DNA from: Oscillospiraceae bacterium
GTDB lineage: Bacteria; Bacillota; Clostridia; Oscillospirales; Ruminococcaceae
Assembly: GCA_015067185.1 (NCBI GenBank)
Contig: SVMZ01000010.1
Location: forward strand, 1-64,000
Reading direction: 5' to 3'
DNA length: 64,000 nt
Positions 42,840-52,161 of the stretch are shown one piece after another. The stretch's first letter is position 1; each line of letters starts with the position of its first letter. The notes beneath the pieces were generated by a model that saw nothing but the letters and a program-made list of their open reading frames with translations, made no database searches and had not been told where the DNA came from. Position numbers and translations under genes: made by a program.

Positions 42840-45503
42840 TTATTGATAAACCGCAAACTCATAGAGTGCGGGAATGGTTTCGTCATGATCCAGCGAGACA
42901 AAACGGAGGTAACGTGCAGCATGGGGAACAGCATATCCCTTGATGGGAACGGAGTTGCCGGATTCACAGGCGATCAATGTAGAAGTGGTAAAGTCCGGTG
43001 TATCGCTGACCCAGATCTGATAATTGGATGCAATATCAGAACGAAGGAAGGTACCGAAAGAAAGTGTTGTACGGGAAAGATCCACCGTTTCACCGAGATC
43101 AAAGGTGATGGAGAAATGTCCGGACTGGGGAATGCAGGCGGTGAAGATATCGCCGTCGCATGCTGCTTCCGGCTGCTGAACGCCGGTGGAAGAGATGACA
43201 GAAACAGAGCGTGCAGCAGGGACTGCGGTACCTGAAAGTTGTGCAAGCATCTCAGAGGCAGAAGACACAAACAAGGCTTCGGCTTCATCGTTGAATTTGG
43301 AAGCTTCCAGTACTTCGTAACCATCGAGACCATCATGGAATGCGGCATAAGAAGGAGCATAGGAATATTCTACGCCGCAGACGGTAAGACCGGAAGTGAG
43401 AGTGGTTTCAAAGGGAGAGAGGGCAACAATGGAAGAACCAATTTCGTAAAAAGTTTCTGCGCTGATGCCGAAGAATCCGATATCGCCGAGAGAGAAGGCG
43501 GAGAAAAGTGCAATATGATTGGCTCCGGTTTTGACAGAGGAAGAAGCTGCAAGAGTTCCGGGAACACAATGTGTGGCAATGTTATCAATAACAGCAAGAG
43601 AAGTATCCGCAAACTGTTTGGCGTATTGCTTTACGGTTTCATATTCAGCCCAGCCACTGCCATTGAAATTGGGGGTAATGTTGCCGGAGAATCCATTGAA
43701 GTAGAAGGCCGGATAATCTCTTTGGTTTTCGATTTCCTGCATGGCAAGTCCAGTCAATTCGCTGGAGTTTTTGGAGAGCAGGTCCAGCGTTTCGGAATAG
43801 TGGGAAACATTGTAACCAACAGCAGTGTTATGGATAGGATAATGTACCAGAACAGCAAAATCAGTGCCGTTGTCAACGCGGGTAAAGCGCAAACAGGTCA
43901 GGGTGTTGTCGAAGGGAAGTTCGGGGTTGGGATCAAGATAGGGACGGCGGTTGCTGCCGAGATCGCTCTGGCCATATCCAACACCGAGTTTTACCGGAGT
44001 GAGGGTGGCAACGGCATCGTTGATTGCTTTTTCTACGTTGGCCAGATGTCCTTCTTCCAATTTAGCGATGCCCTGGTGGGTGTGGTTGGGAACCCAGATG
44101 ACATTTTCGGGAACGGTTCCTATAAGATCGGCCCATTGACGGCGTGTATTTTCGGGAATCTGATTTCCTTCCTCCAAATAAAGAATATCACAGGAGAGAA
44201 GGAGCAGGCGGGTACCGTTGCTGTCTTCCAGCAGAAGTACACGGATATAACTGTTGTCAAGGATATCTTCTGCAGGGTCACAGAGCATATATTGATAGAA
44301 AGGATTGGTTCTGTCAGAAAGTGTACCGATGATTGCTTCTTCCGTGGGGGTAATATCAGCAATACCGGTACCGGCTTTCAAAGAAGAGATAATAGCAGTA
44401 TCAGGGTCCCCTTTCAGTATTTCACCGGAAGCGGAAATGATCCCAGTCTTTTTGAGAATAACATCATCGTAAAGCTGCGCATCGTTGTGAAGTTGCAGAG
44501 AGCCACCGGAGAGTGTGGCCTGTGCATCGGAAACGGAGAAAGCAACATTTCCACCCACCATGTTGGTGTTGTTGTCGCGGAAGATGCAGTCAGAAGCAAT
44601 TAGCTTACCGCCGTTGGCAGAAAAGGCAGGACCAGTGTTTTCGACGAACTCGCAGGCAGAGAGGATGAGCTGGCTGTTGTTGGAGGCAACAGCGGCGCCG
44701 CCACCAATACCGGCATAATCAGACGATGCGGACACATGAACCTGCTGCAGTGTAACCTTGGAATTATTCAGGACAAGTGCCGCAGCAGAGGTGTTTTGAG
44801 AGGAAATGCCGCTGTTTGTTACGGTACAGCTGTTCAGGGTAATCTCACTGCTGTCGATAATGATGGCAGCATCACCAGTAGAGCGGAAATCGCAGTTGGT
44901 GACATACAGCTTCTGAGAAGCGGCGGTAGCAATGCCGACAAAGGTATCATAAAACAGGCAGTTGATAATATAGGAATCGGATGCACCGGAAAGTGCTATC
45001 GCGGCGGAAGCGGTATCCGAAAAGTCGCAGTTGACAAAGTGGATGCGGCCGCTTCCCGAGACAGCTGGAGCGGTCATGCCGGAGAAGCTGATCCCCATGA
45101 TACACCAGTCGGAGGGAAGAGTAGCGCTGCTGCCAACAAGGGCAGGACGGGATCCTTCACCGTAGCTGCCAAGGAAGAGGGGAGAATCGGGTTCACCGGA
45201 AACGGTGGGGGCAAAGGTTTCGCTCCAGACATCACCGCAACGGAGAAGAATGGCATCACCTGGATTCAGGCTGAGCTGCATCGCGCGTTCAAGTGTCTGG
45301 ATGGCCGACTCCGGAGAAGTTCCATCGTTGGTATCGTTTCCGTCCGAGCTGACATAATATTGAGTTCCATATGTTGGGTTAGAGATAAAATTCGGTAGAG
45401 AAACTTCGTTTTCGGAAGGTACAGTGGTACATGCCGAAAGAGTAAGGAAAAGTGCAAGAAGAAAAGTGCAGAATTTTGTAAATTTTCGAGGCCTGGAAAT
45501 CAT
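42840..45503 (-). CDS. Lipoprotein joining beta-helix, neutral-ceramidase-like and F5/8C-like domains
   Basis: 887-aa exported lipoprotein (lipobox Cys25 after LLALFLTLSA). Residues 45-360 look like a right-handed parallel beta-helix: YYVSSDGNDTNDGTSPESA, then repeating Asn/Cys turns such as HFVNCDF, YIINCLFYD, YVTNCDF and LIASDCIF. Residues 380-750 resemble neutral ceramidase: AGTGIADITPTE opening, VPNHTHQGIA at 471-480 (zinc His pair), HYPIHNTAVG at 554-563 (third zinc His) and NGFSGNITPNF at 603-613, equivalent to the GDVSPN active-site loop with Thr610 in place of Ser. Residues 765-887 resemble a discoidin/F5-8C (CBM32-like) fold. It heads an operon with binding protein 2. Ceramidase activity is doubtful; an amidase or esterase acting on glycans is an alternative. 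Confidence 0.8.
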   Translation of the reverse strand: MISRPRKFTKFCTFLLALFLTLSACTTVPSENEVSLPNFISNPTYGTQYYVSSDGNDTNDGTSPESAIQTLERAMQLSLNPGDAILLRCGDVWSETFAPTVSGEPDSPLFLGSYGEGSRPALVGSSATLPSDWCIMGISFSGMTAPAVSGSGRIHFVNCDFSDTASAAIALSGASDSYIINCLFYDTFVGIATAASQKLYVTNCDFRSTGDAAIIIDSSEITLNSCTVTNSGISSQNTSAAALVLNNSKVTLQQVHVSASSDYAGIGGGAAVASNNSQLILSACEFVENTGPAFSANGGKLIASDCIFRDNNTNMVGGNVAFSVSDAQATLSGGSLQLHNDAQLYDDVILKKTGIISASGEILKGDPDTAIISSLKAGTGIADITPTEEAIIGTLSDRTNPFYQYMLCDPAEDILDNSYIRVLLLEDSNGTRLLLLSCDILYLEEGNQIPENTRRQWADLIGTVPENVIWVPNHTHQGIAKLEEGHLANVEKAINDAVATLTPVKLGVGYGQSDLGSNRRPYLDPNPELPFDNTLTCLRFTRVDNGTDFAVLVHYPIHNTAVGYNVSHYSETLDLLSKNSSELTGLAMQEIENQRDYPAFYFNGFSGNITPNFNGSGWAEYETVKQYAKQFADTSLAVIDNIATHCVPGTLAASSSVKTGANHIALFSAFSLGDIGFFGISAETFYEIGSSIVALSPFETTLTSGLTVCGVEYSYAPSYAAFHDGLDGYEVLEASKFNDEAEALFVSSASEMLAQLSGTAVPAARSVSVISSTGVQQPEAACDGDIFTACIPQSGHFSITFDLGETVDLSRTTLSFGTFLRSDIASNYQIWVSDTPDFTTSTLIACESGNSVPIKGYAVPHAARYLRFVSLDHDETIPALYEFAVYQ

Positions 45504-45539
45504 GGATATACTACCTCCCGATTGAGAAATACTGAGTCT

Positions 45540-45567
45540 ATTATAACAATAGAACGTTTTTTGTCAA
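45540..45567 (-). promoter_or_regulatory. Promoter of the ceramidase-fusion operon
   Basis: On the minus strand a perfect TTGACA, a 16-nt spacer, then a perfect TATAAT, about 35 nt before the start. Confidence 0.8.
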
Positions 45568-45617
45568 TCATTCTCAGGGGAGAGAAAAGTAATTATAGGG
45601 GTATCGGTAAATAAGTT

Positions 45618-45671
45618 GATAATAGTGCAAAAAATATTCTGGTATAAGGATAAGAACCTGAGAATTGTGCA
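45618..45671. promoter_or_regulatory. Putative AraC-type operator, copies 1 and 2
   Basis: GATAATAGTGCAAAAAAT (45618-45635), then AAGGATAAGAA, then GAGAATTGTGCA (45660-45671). The first half starts 50 nt beyond the -35 box of the minus-strand operon. A nearly identical block stands at the identical distance before the permease operon at 55935-56053. It may also serve the divergent repeat-protein gene starting at 45732. Confidence 0.6.
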
Positions 45672-45731
45672 TGGTAATAATATGCCACATGGTATAGAAT
45701 AAAATCATATCATTGTAAGGAGATGAGTATT

Positions 45732-48700
45732 ATGAAACACAGAAAACTGCAAAAACGTTTTGTAGCAATGTTGCTGTGTCTGGCAATTCTGTTTTCCGGT
45801 GTCGTCAGTGCCGGTGCCGATCCGACAGGTGGCGGAGATGGTGTAGATAATGCACTGTATCCAACAAAACCGATATGGTCTCAGATGTGGCCGGTATACG
45901 AGCAGCTCTGGTTTGGAAATCAGGCGGCTGTAACAGCATGGTTCTGGGCCTATAACACCTATCCCGCAGCTGGAATTTTGGATACAACCTATTTTACCAA
46001 GGGTCAAGCCAATAGTTTTGCGGCTCAGTGTACCTGCGCAGAGTGTGTGGGAAGCGGTGATCCGTTGGTTCTTAGTGCAGCAGATTTCAAATATGAAATT
46101 ACGGAAAATGCAGAGATTGCTGATGTTATCTTTGCAGAGACAAGCGGATGGATTACACTGGAAGTAAAGCAGAAGCAGTTCTTTGCAGATACACAGAAGG
46201 TGATCAAGGGTTCTTTCTGGACAGAAAACGGTACCCATAAATCCTGTGTATTCCCATTTGAATTCACCATTGTGAACCAAAACGTCATTGCTGATGCGGA
46301 TATGTCCTGGCATGCCGTGAATACACAAGCTATTGATTGGCAGCCGGCTCCGGCCTATAATCTGCTTAACCATGTTTCCATTACAGATGTTGGTTTTGCA
46401 AACTATGTGGCAGCAGGCGGCAGCAGCTTTACCTATTATGGCAAAGATGAAGCAGCCAAGCTGATGTATGCTGTAACAATGAATGTTGTCTCCGGGCAGG
46501 ATGGTATAAACTTTGCTGTAACCAACACGGTTGACAGCAGTGTGACTGCATTGTATCCCGGTGCGCAGTTCAAAGCACTTAATTTTGTTTCCATTGACCG
46601 CACATTGGCAGGCGGCGGCGAATTGCTGCTGGGCGAATCTCTCTATATCTCCGGTGCGGATGTGCTGTATTACTATTCCTTTGACGGTACTGCCCTGACC
46701 TATATCGGAACGGCAGATACGGCTAATGGAGAAAGCATGAAGGTCACCGTTCCGGCAGGCGGAGAACTGAGTTCTTACTATGTATCGGATACAGATCTTC
46801 GTGAAGACAATACATATGGTGCAGATAATTTGTGGAAACAACTGTGGGCTCAGTATAACAGCGCGGATCCTCTTCTGAAGGCAAAGTTCTATGCCTATAC
46901 TGTATATCCTCCGGTTTCGGTACTGACAAGTGCCCACTTTAATCCGGCAGACAGCAACAGTTTTGTTTCCAAGTGCACATGTTCTGCGTGTGCAGCAAGC
47001 AGCGATCCGTATTATCTCAGTGCAGCAGATTTTAAATATAAAATCACTGAGAACGAAAATATTGCCGATATTATCTTTACAGAAGATCAGGGATGGATTT
47101 CACTGGAAGTGAAGCAGAAGCAGTTCTTTGCTGCCGAGCAGAAGGTGATCAAGGGTTCTTTCTGGATGGAAAACGGTACCCATAAATCCTTTGAGTTCCC
47201 CTTTGCATTTACTATTGAAAATCAAAACCTTGTTGCAGACGGTGATATGTCCTGGCATGCTGTGAATACACAGGCTATTGCTTGGCAGCCCACACCGTCC
47301 TATAATCTGCTGACCCATGTCTCTATTACAGAGGCTGGTTTTGCAAACTATGTGGCAGCAGGTGGCAGCAACTTTACTTATTACGGTAAAGATGCGAACG
47401 ACAATGCGATGTATGCAGCAACCGTAAATGTTATCTCTGGTCAGAACGGCATAAACTTTGCCACAACTACTACCGTTGACAATAAGGTGCTTGCTCTGCA
47501 TCCCACCGCACAATATAAGGCGCTCAATTTTGTTTCCATTGACCGCACACTGGCAGGCGGCGGTGAGCTGCTGCTGGGGGAAGCACTCTATATCCCCAAT
47601 GCAGATATTCTGTACTACTATTCCTTTGACGGTAACGAGCTTACCTATATCGGAAAAGCAGATATCACCAAAGGTGAAGAAATGAAGGTTACCATTCCGG
47701 CAGGCGGGGAACTGGTTTCCTACTATGTATCGGATACAGACCTTCGCGGAAATATCGGCGCAGACGGCCTCAATGGCGGTTATCCGATTTCCTCTCAGAT
47801 CGCTTGGGCAAACTGGGTAGGCAGCACTCTTACTTCCTGGTTCTATGCTAATACTGACTATCCTGTGTCAGAAGTTCTGGGTAAATGGTGGTTCGATCTG
47901 AGTGGCGAAGGAAAAGAAGCGGAGCCTTACAATGTATACAATCCGTTTGTATGTACCTGCCACAGCTGTCAGATCTCCGGTGCTCCCATAGCACTTTCTG
48001 CTGCAGATATCCGTTGGAGCGCAACAGAAGGATCTGAATATGCAGAGCTTGTGTTTGAAGAAAAGAACGGAAGTCTCATGATGGGACTTTACAGCAAGCA
48101 GTATATCAAGGAAGACAAGCTTCTGAAGGGTCAGATTTGGGCAGAGAAGACAATCAATGGCGTTACTCACAAGTCAAAGGTCTACAACTATCTGTTTACT
48201 CTGGTATATGATGAGATAAAATCCAACGAAGAACTGAGTATTCAGACGCAGGTTCTGACCAATGCAGTTAACGAGCCGATTAGAAAGAGCTTCTATTTCA
48301 ACAGAGATTATAACATCCCTGCTCTTTCCGCAGATGTTATAGCAAACGATATCCCAGTATTCCAAGGGGTAAAGACAACTGTCGATAATGGCTGTAAAGA
48401 TGGTCCGGTACAGGAAATCTATCTTTTCGATTATTCCTACAGCTTCTCCGCAGATGAATTTGTTTTAATTCTGGATGAAGAAAGTGCACGGTATGTGGAT
48501 ATTACTCCGTATGTAAGAAACGGAGGTATCTGGTTTGATATCAGACCGAAAGATCCTTGCCGTGATAAGGATATTGTAGTCAAGGGCAGATTTATGTTCT
48601 GTGACAACAATGCGCTTAGTTCACATACAAGCCGTGTCTACCCCTTTGAGTTTACCCTCCGCAACCGCTTTATTGCCGACGGTGATCTGGCAACAATCCG

Positions 48701-49256
48701 CGAGATAAATACGCCGGTAGGTGATTCTCTGGTTCCGCTGGTTCTCCATGACAGAGCTCATGTAATCAAAGAGTCTCAGTTCCAGGAGCTTTACGGTAGA
48801 AGAGTTCTGCTTGATTACGAAGGATATTTCCGCTTCGATATGTGGACAACCATTGGACAGAAGGGTATGAACTTCCGCTTTGATGAGCGTATTGATAAGG
48901 ATTTGGCATTTAAGAATCCGGATGCACGTATCTATCAGATGAACTTCTATTCACCTCTTACCGTGGCAGATACCTGTTTCCTGAATCCGCAGCCCTGGGG
49001 TTCTATATTTGACAGCAGACATCCCGGATATCTTGGTCTTACCGAAGATATGAAAGAATGGATTGTCTATGTCTATAAGTTTGACGGCGAAAAGATTACT
49101 TATATTAATACGGTAGACCTTCGCAAAGAGGGTGTTGTGTTTACCATCAATCCGGGAGAAAGCCTTGCAGGCGGCTACATTATTTCCGACAGCGAGCTGA
49201 TTTTCCAGGATGTTGGAACCAAAGGCAATCCCTCTACGGGAGGAATGATGGAGTAA
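45732..49256 (+). CDS. Secreted three-repeat protein with CxC..C motifs (unrecognised family)
   Basis: 1174-aa secreted protein. ATG 45732 is 9 nt after AAGGAG; the signal peptide MKHRKLQKRFVAMLLCLAIL continues FSGVVSAGA and should be cut near residue 28-29. It has three long repeats. Units 1 and 2 are very alike with an exact 315-residue period; unit 3 is diverged and longer. Each carries a C-x-C-x2-C motif (100/102/105, 415/417/420, 741/743/746) followed by LSAAD(F/I), and the first two share VKQKQFF, DMSWHAVNTQAI, FVSIDRTLAGGGELLLGE and YYVSDTDLR. The C-terminus is NPSTGGMME, like a sortase motif but with no membrane segment after it. Many aromatic residues suggest beta-sandwich, possibly ligand-binding, units. 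I recognise no family. It is divergent from the ceramidase-fusion operon and ends against an AraC gene. Confidence 0.8.
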   Translation: MKHRKLQKRFVAMLLCLAILFSGVVSAGADPTGGGDGVDNALYPTKPIWSQMWPVYEQLWFGNQAAVTAWFWAYNTYPAAGILDTTYFTKGQANSFAAQCTCAECVGSGDPLVLSAADFKYEITENAEIADVIFAETSGWITLEVKQKQFFADTQKVIKGSFWTENGTHKSCVFPFEFTIVNQNVIADADMSWHAVNTQAIDWQPAPAYNLLNHVSITDVGFANYVAAGGSSFTYYGKDEAAKLMYAVTMNVVSGQDGINFAVTNTVDSSVTALYPGAQFKALNFVSIDRTLAGGGELLLGESLYISGADVLYYYSFDGTALTYIGTADTANGESMKVTVPAGGELSSYYVSDTDLREDNTYGADNLWKQLWAQYNSADPLLKAKFYAYTVYPPVSVLTSAHFNPADSNSFVSKCTCSACAASSDPYYLSAADFKYKITENENIADIIFTEDQGWISLEVKQKQFFAAEQKVIKGSFWMENGTHKSFEFPFAFTIENQNLVADGDMSWHAVNTQAIAWQPTPSYNLLTHVSITEAGFANYVAAGGSNFTYYGKDANDNAMYAATVNVISGQNGINFATTTTVDNKVLALHPTAQYKALNFVSIDRTLAGGGELLLGEALYIPNADILYYYSFDGNELTYIGKADITKGEEMKVTIPAGGELVSYYVSDTDLRGNIGADGLNGGYPISSQIAWANWVGSTLTSWFYANTDYPVSEVLGKWWFDLSGEGKEAEPYNVYNPFVCTCHSCQISGAPIALSAADIRWSATEGSEYAELVFEEKNGSLMMGLYSKQYIKEDKLLKGQIWAEKTINGVTHKSKVYNYLFTLVYDEIKSNEELSIQTQVLTNAVNEPIRKSFYFNRDYNIPALSADVIANDIPVFQGVKTTVDNGCKDGPVQEIYLFDYSYSFSADEFVLILDEESARYVDITPYVRNGGIWFDIRPKDPCRDKDIVVKGRFMFCDNNALSSHTSRVYPFEFTLRNRFIADGDLATIREINTPVGDSLVPLVLHDRAHVIKESQFQELYGRRVLLDYEGYFRFDMWTTIGQKGMNFRFDERIDKDLAFKNPDARIYQMNFYSPLTVADTCFLNPQPWGSIFDSRHPGYLGLTEDMKEWIVYVYKFDGEKITYINTVDLRKEGVVFTINPGESLAGGYIISDSELIFQDVGTKGNPSTGGMME
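45852..47741 (+). repeat. Tandem 945-bp coding repeat (two units)
   Basis: Two in-phase copies with a 945-bp period: GCAGCAGATTT occurs at 46077 and 47022, and CCATTGACCGCACA at 46591 and 47536. Some 40-nt stretches are nearly identical (for example the GGCAGGCGGCGG region), indicating a recent internal duplication or ongoing conversion. Confidence 0.8.
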
Positions 49257-49269
49257 TCTCCATCATTCC
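49242..49269. terminator. Bidirectional terminator at two overlapping gene ends
   Basis: 12-bp perfect arms GGAATGATGGAG / CTCCATCATTCC with a TAAT loop. The TAA of the repeat protein begins in the loop region and the TGA of the convergent AraC gene is in the right arm. On the plus side TTAGTCTCCTTTTTGG follows. Confidence 0.75.
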
Positions 49270-50216
49270 TTAGTCTCCTTTTTGGTGCGTTTAAGAAAAT
49301 ACGCTTTATAAGTTGAACCAACTTGTGTGCCGGAGAGAGTATCCATCTGTTCCTGATTGCGTTTGTATTCCCGGATACTCACTCCGACCTGCTTTTTGAA
49401 AAGGCGGCTGAGATAGCTTTCGTTCTGAATGCCGACACTTTGACAAAGCGTTGCAAGACTGGCATTTCCATGGAAGAGAATATCCTTGACACGGTTTATT
49501 TTACAGGTGTTAATGTAATCCACAAGGGTACATGACATGACGGATTTGAATTGTTGACTCAGATATCCGGAAGAGATACCAATATAGTTAGCGATGTCTT
49601 CCACCATGATACGCTCAGAAATATGGTTGTTGATGTATTCTGTTACCATATGAGCATAGTGGAAGGTGGAAGGCGGATAGTTATCATTGACGGTACTGTG
49701 CAGGCTGAGTTCTGACATCAAAGACAGCATGTTCAGATAGAGACTGGCGCAAGTGAGATGCGACGAGGCTGTTTTGGCAGGAAAAACATTCATGAATTCT
49801 TTGTGTAGGTTATAAAGTGCCTGTGTTCTGTCATCAATGACAAGATATTCGGGAAGTGTCAGATGATAAGTGCCTTTATAGGCACCTTGGAAAGCTGACA
49901 GAAAAGCGGAAGCAGTATCAGGTTCATTGGTGTGTTCAAAGTGGCATTTCATTAATGTGGTGATGCAGTAATGAATATTGGGGCTTGAACAACTTTCGGT
50001 AAAAGCACGGTCTCCAACAGAAAAGAAAAAGCTGTTTTCAGGTATGATAACAACTTCACCATCCTCATATTCACGGCGGATGCTTCCTTTCTCGAGATAG
50101 GCAAGTTCAAAGTATTCGGTATTTACAGGATACGGCCAGAAGAATTTATCGGAACTGTATCTTACTGCATTGATGAGGGTGGGAAGCTCGGTGAATTCAA
50201 GCTTAAAATAGTTCAT
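49263..50216 (-). CDS. AraC-family regulator (soluble, cupin-type sensor)
   Basis: 317-aa one-component regulator. The N-terminal half (1-170) is a cupin-like sugar-sensing domain (FELAYLEKGSIRREYEDGEVVIIPENSFFF). The C-terminal double HTH (about 195-290) reads IMVEDIANYIGISSGYLSQQFK and ATLCQSVGIQNESYLSRLFKK, followed by the typical VSIREYKRNQ. A short Lys-rich tail overlaps a terminator. Start ATG 50216 behind AAGGAG. It is divergent from binding protein 3 and within reach of the repeat-protein gene, so it is the best candidate for binding the GAGAATWGTGCA elements in this island. Confidence 0.92.
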   Translation of the reverse strand: MNYFKLEFTELPTLINAVRYSSDKFFWPYPVNTEYFELAYLEKGSIRREYEDGEVVIIPENSFFFSVGDRAFTESCSSPNIHYCITTLMKCHFEHTNEPDTASAFLSAFQGAYKGTYHLTLPEYLVIDDRTQALYNLHKEFMNVFPAKTASSHLTCASLYLNMLSLMSELSLHSTVNDNYPPSTFHYAHMVTEYINNHISERIMVEDIANYIGISSGYLSQQFKSVMSCTLVDYINTCKINRVKDILFHGNASLATLCQSVGIQNESYLSRLFKKQVGVSIREYKRNQEQMDTLSGTQVGSTYKAYFLKRTKKETKE

Positions 50217-50296
50217 AAGGAGACTCCTTTCAAAAACATTATGGTTAATTTATTTTTAATTATATAATAAGCAAAATAAAATGATGGAGGAGAAAG

Positions 50297-52012
50297 ATGA
50301 TAAAAAGAACAATCGCAATGTTGCTTGCTGTTTTGATGGTAGTTTTGATGGGGGCTGGATGTGCACCGACCGATCAGCCAGATGATGCAGGTAGTCAGGA
50401 AAGCCAGAATGATCAGTCTCAGGCAACAGATATAGAAAATGTTCCCTCCGGAACAAAGATAACACTCATGACCTATGCGGGTGCTTCCCCGGAATACACC
50501 CTTGAATCTACGCCGAATTACGAAGCCCTCCGCGGCATTTTGCTGGAACGTTTCGGTATTGATCTTGTTTTGGAAGCATATCCGGGCGAACAGTTGGGAC
50601 AGGTTGTAAACACCCGTTTGGCAACCAGTGATATTCCGGATATCATCAACTATGAGTTCAGTCAGCAGAGACTTCTGGATGTCTATAATAAAGGGCTTAT
50701 ATTGAAACTGAATGATCTGATTGAATCGGATGGCCCCAATGTAAAGAAGATGTTCGAAGCGGAGCCATATGTTGCAATAGCCAATGGTGACCGTGATGGT
50801 GCGATTTTGCGCATTCCAAACCTGGTTTCCAACCCGCAGCAGCAATTCCAGTGCATGCACATCCGTCAGGACTGGCTGGAAGCAGTGGGTATGGAAATGC
50901 CTACCAACACAGAAGAACTGTATGAGGTTCTGAAAGCATTCCGCGATCAGGATGCAAATGGGAACGGTGTGGCGGATGAGATTGTTACCGGTTGGCCGCT
51001 TCAGCTCAACCTGACATTGTCCAGTGCTTTTGGCGTTAAGATGATGAGTGCCGGCTATCTTTCCTTCTATCCGGATGAAAATGGAAAAATCTATCACACC
51101 ATGACAGATGAAAATGCAAGAGAGTATTTCCGTTATGTTAACCGTCTTGTAAAAGAAGGTATCATTGATGGTGAGATATTCAACCAGAACGTAGACCAGT
51201 ATAATGAGAAGTTCTATAATGACCGTGTTGCTCTGTGTGCCGGTATGTATTGGGAAAGCCTGCTCAATAACTCCAGCATCAAGAGCCGTGGAAATACATG
51301 GGCAGAATATATACCTTTGACCCCGCTGGAAGATCAATACGGTGAGCGCCATGTTGTAATGGAACTTATCGCTGGCGGTGACGGATATATGATCAGCTCC
51401 AATTGTGCTGCTCCGGAGCTGGCTATGAAATATCTTGACTACTGCATCTCTCCGGAAGGTACCTCCATGATCTACTATGGATGCACACCGGATAATCCGA
51501 GTGAGTATTGGAAAGTTACAACCGAAACTTACGGTTTGGATCTTTCCGATGAAATAATCCTGGTAGGTACCGAAAAATACACAAGTGAACTGGCTAATAA
51601 TGCATCTCTTTGGCAGATGATGGGTTGGGACCAGGCACTTGGACCTCGCTACGTTATGGGTGGTCCTGCAGATGTTGCCTATGAATTTTATACTGCCTAT
51701 GGTGTGGAACAGGGCGGCCGTGCTGCAGAAATTGATTTCAACATGAATTTCCTTTCAGATATTATCAATACCTATGGTATTGAAGGTGCCGGCTTTGCTT
51801 CCCCCACGCAGGAAGAAGCAGATATCTGGAATGAATGCAACGAACTGTTCCTTTATTTGGATGAAATGTATCTCAAGTTTATGAGCGGTGCAGCAAGTGT
51901 TGAGACCGACTGGGATAACTATCTGGCTGTATGCGAGAGACTGGGGCTTTCCAAAGCGATTGCAGTTCGTCAGGCACAGTATGATGCATATCTTGAGATG
52001 ATAGGGAAATAA
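50297..52012 (+). CDS. Extracellular solute-binding lipoprotein 3
   Basis: 571-aa LplA-like lipoprotein. Signal peptide MIKRTIAMLLAVLMVVLMGAG with lipobox Cys22, then a Gln/Ser/Asp linker to about 48. Binding-domain phrases LATSDIPDIINYEFS, HIRQDWLEAVGMEMPTNTEEL and a DQDANGNGVADEI calcium-loop-like motif parallel the other two binding proteins. Start ATG 50297 behind GGAGGAG. The amidohydrolase gene follows after about 150 nt. It likely shares the permease pair at 53905-55792, which is encoded convergently. Confidence 0.92.
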   Translation: MIKRTIAMLLAVLMVVLMGAGCAPTDQPDDAGSQESQNDQSQATDIENVPSGTKITLMTYAGASPEYTLESTPNYEALRGILLERFGIDLVLEAYPGEQLGQVVNTRLATSDIPDIINYEFSQQRLLDVYNKGLILKLNDLIESDGPNVKKMFEAEPYVAIANGDRDGAILRIPNLVSNPQQQFQCMHIRQDWLEAVGMEMPTNTEELYEVLKAFRDQDANGNGVADEIVTGWPLQLNLTLSSAFGVKMMSAGYLSFYPDENGKIYHTMTDENAREYFRYVNRLVKEGIIDGEIFNQNVDQYNEKFYNDRVALCAGMYWESLLNNSSIKSRGNTWAEYIPLTPLEDQYGERHVVMELIAGGDGYMISSNCAAPELAMKYLDYCISPEGTSMIYYGCTPDNPSEYWKVTTETYGLDLSDEIILVGTEKYTSELANNASLWQMMGWDQALGPRYVMGGPADVAYEFYTAYGVEQGGRAAEIDFNMNFLSDIINTYGIEGAGFASPTQEEADIWNECNELFLYLDEMYLKFMSGAASVETDWDNYLAVCERLGLSKAIAVRQAQYDAYLEMIGK

Positions 52013-52128
52013 TTGGATTTTATCAGTCGATGGTGTGCAGAGAGATGCTGGAAAGCAGGGGCCTTTGCACACCACGCAAAAGTTTATCTGCAGTAAATGT
52101 ACTGCAAATAAAAGGGAAAGGAATCGGT

Positions 52129-52152
52129 GATACATCCAATGAAGGATGTATC
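52129..52152 (+). repeat. Hairpin just before the amidohydrolase start
   Basis: Perfect 9-bp arms GATACATCC / GGATGTATC around AATGAA, ending 9 nt before the ATG at 52162. There is no T-run, so it is not a terminator; it could gate ribosome access or RNA stability. Confidence 0.45.
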
Positions 52153-52161
52153 GAAGAAAAC

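Noticed and set aside
42840..45503. Calling the fusion lipoprotein a true ceramidase or a pectate lyase
   Set aside because: The ceramidase-like loop has Thr for Ser and Asn for Asp, and the beta-helix part shows no pectate-lyase catalytic Asp/Arg set; context suggests a glycan-linked substrate instead.
49225..49256. NPSTG as a functional cell-wall sorting signal
   Set aside because: No hydrophobic helix or positively charged tail follows; the protein ends four residues after the motif.
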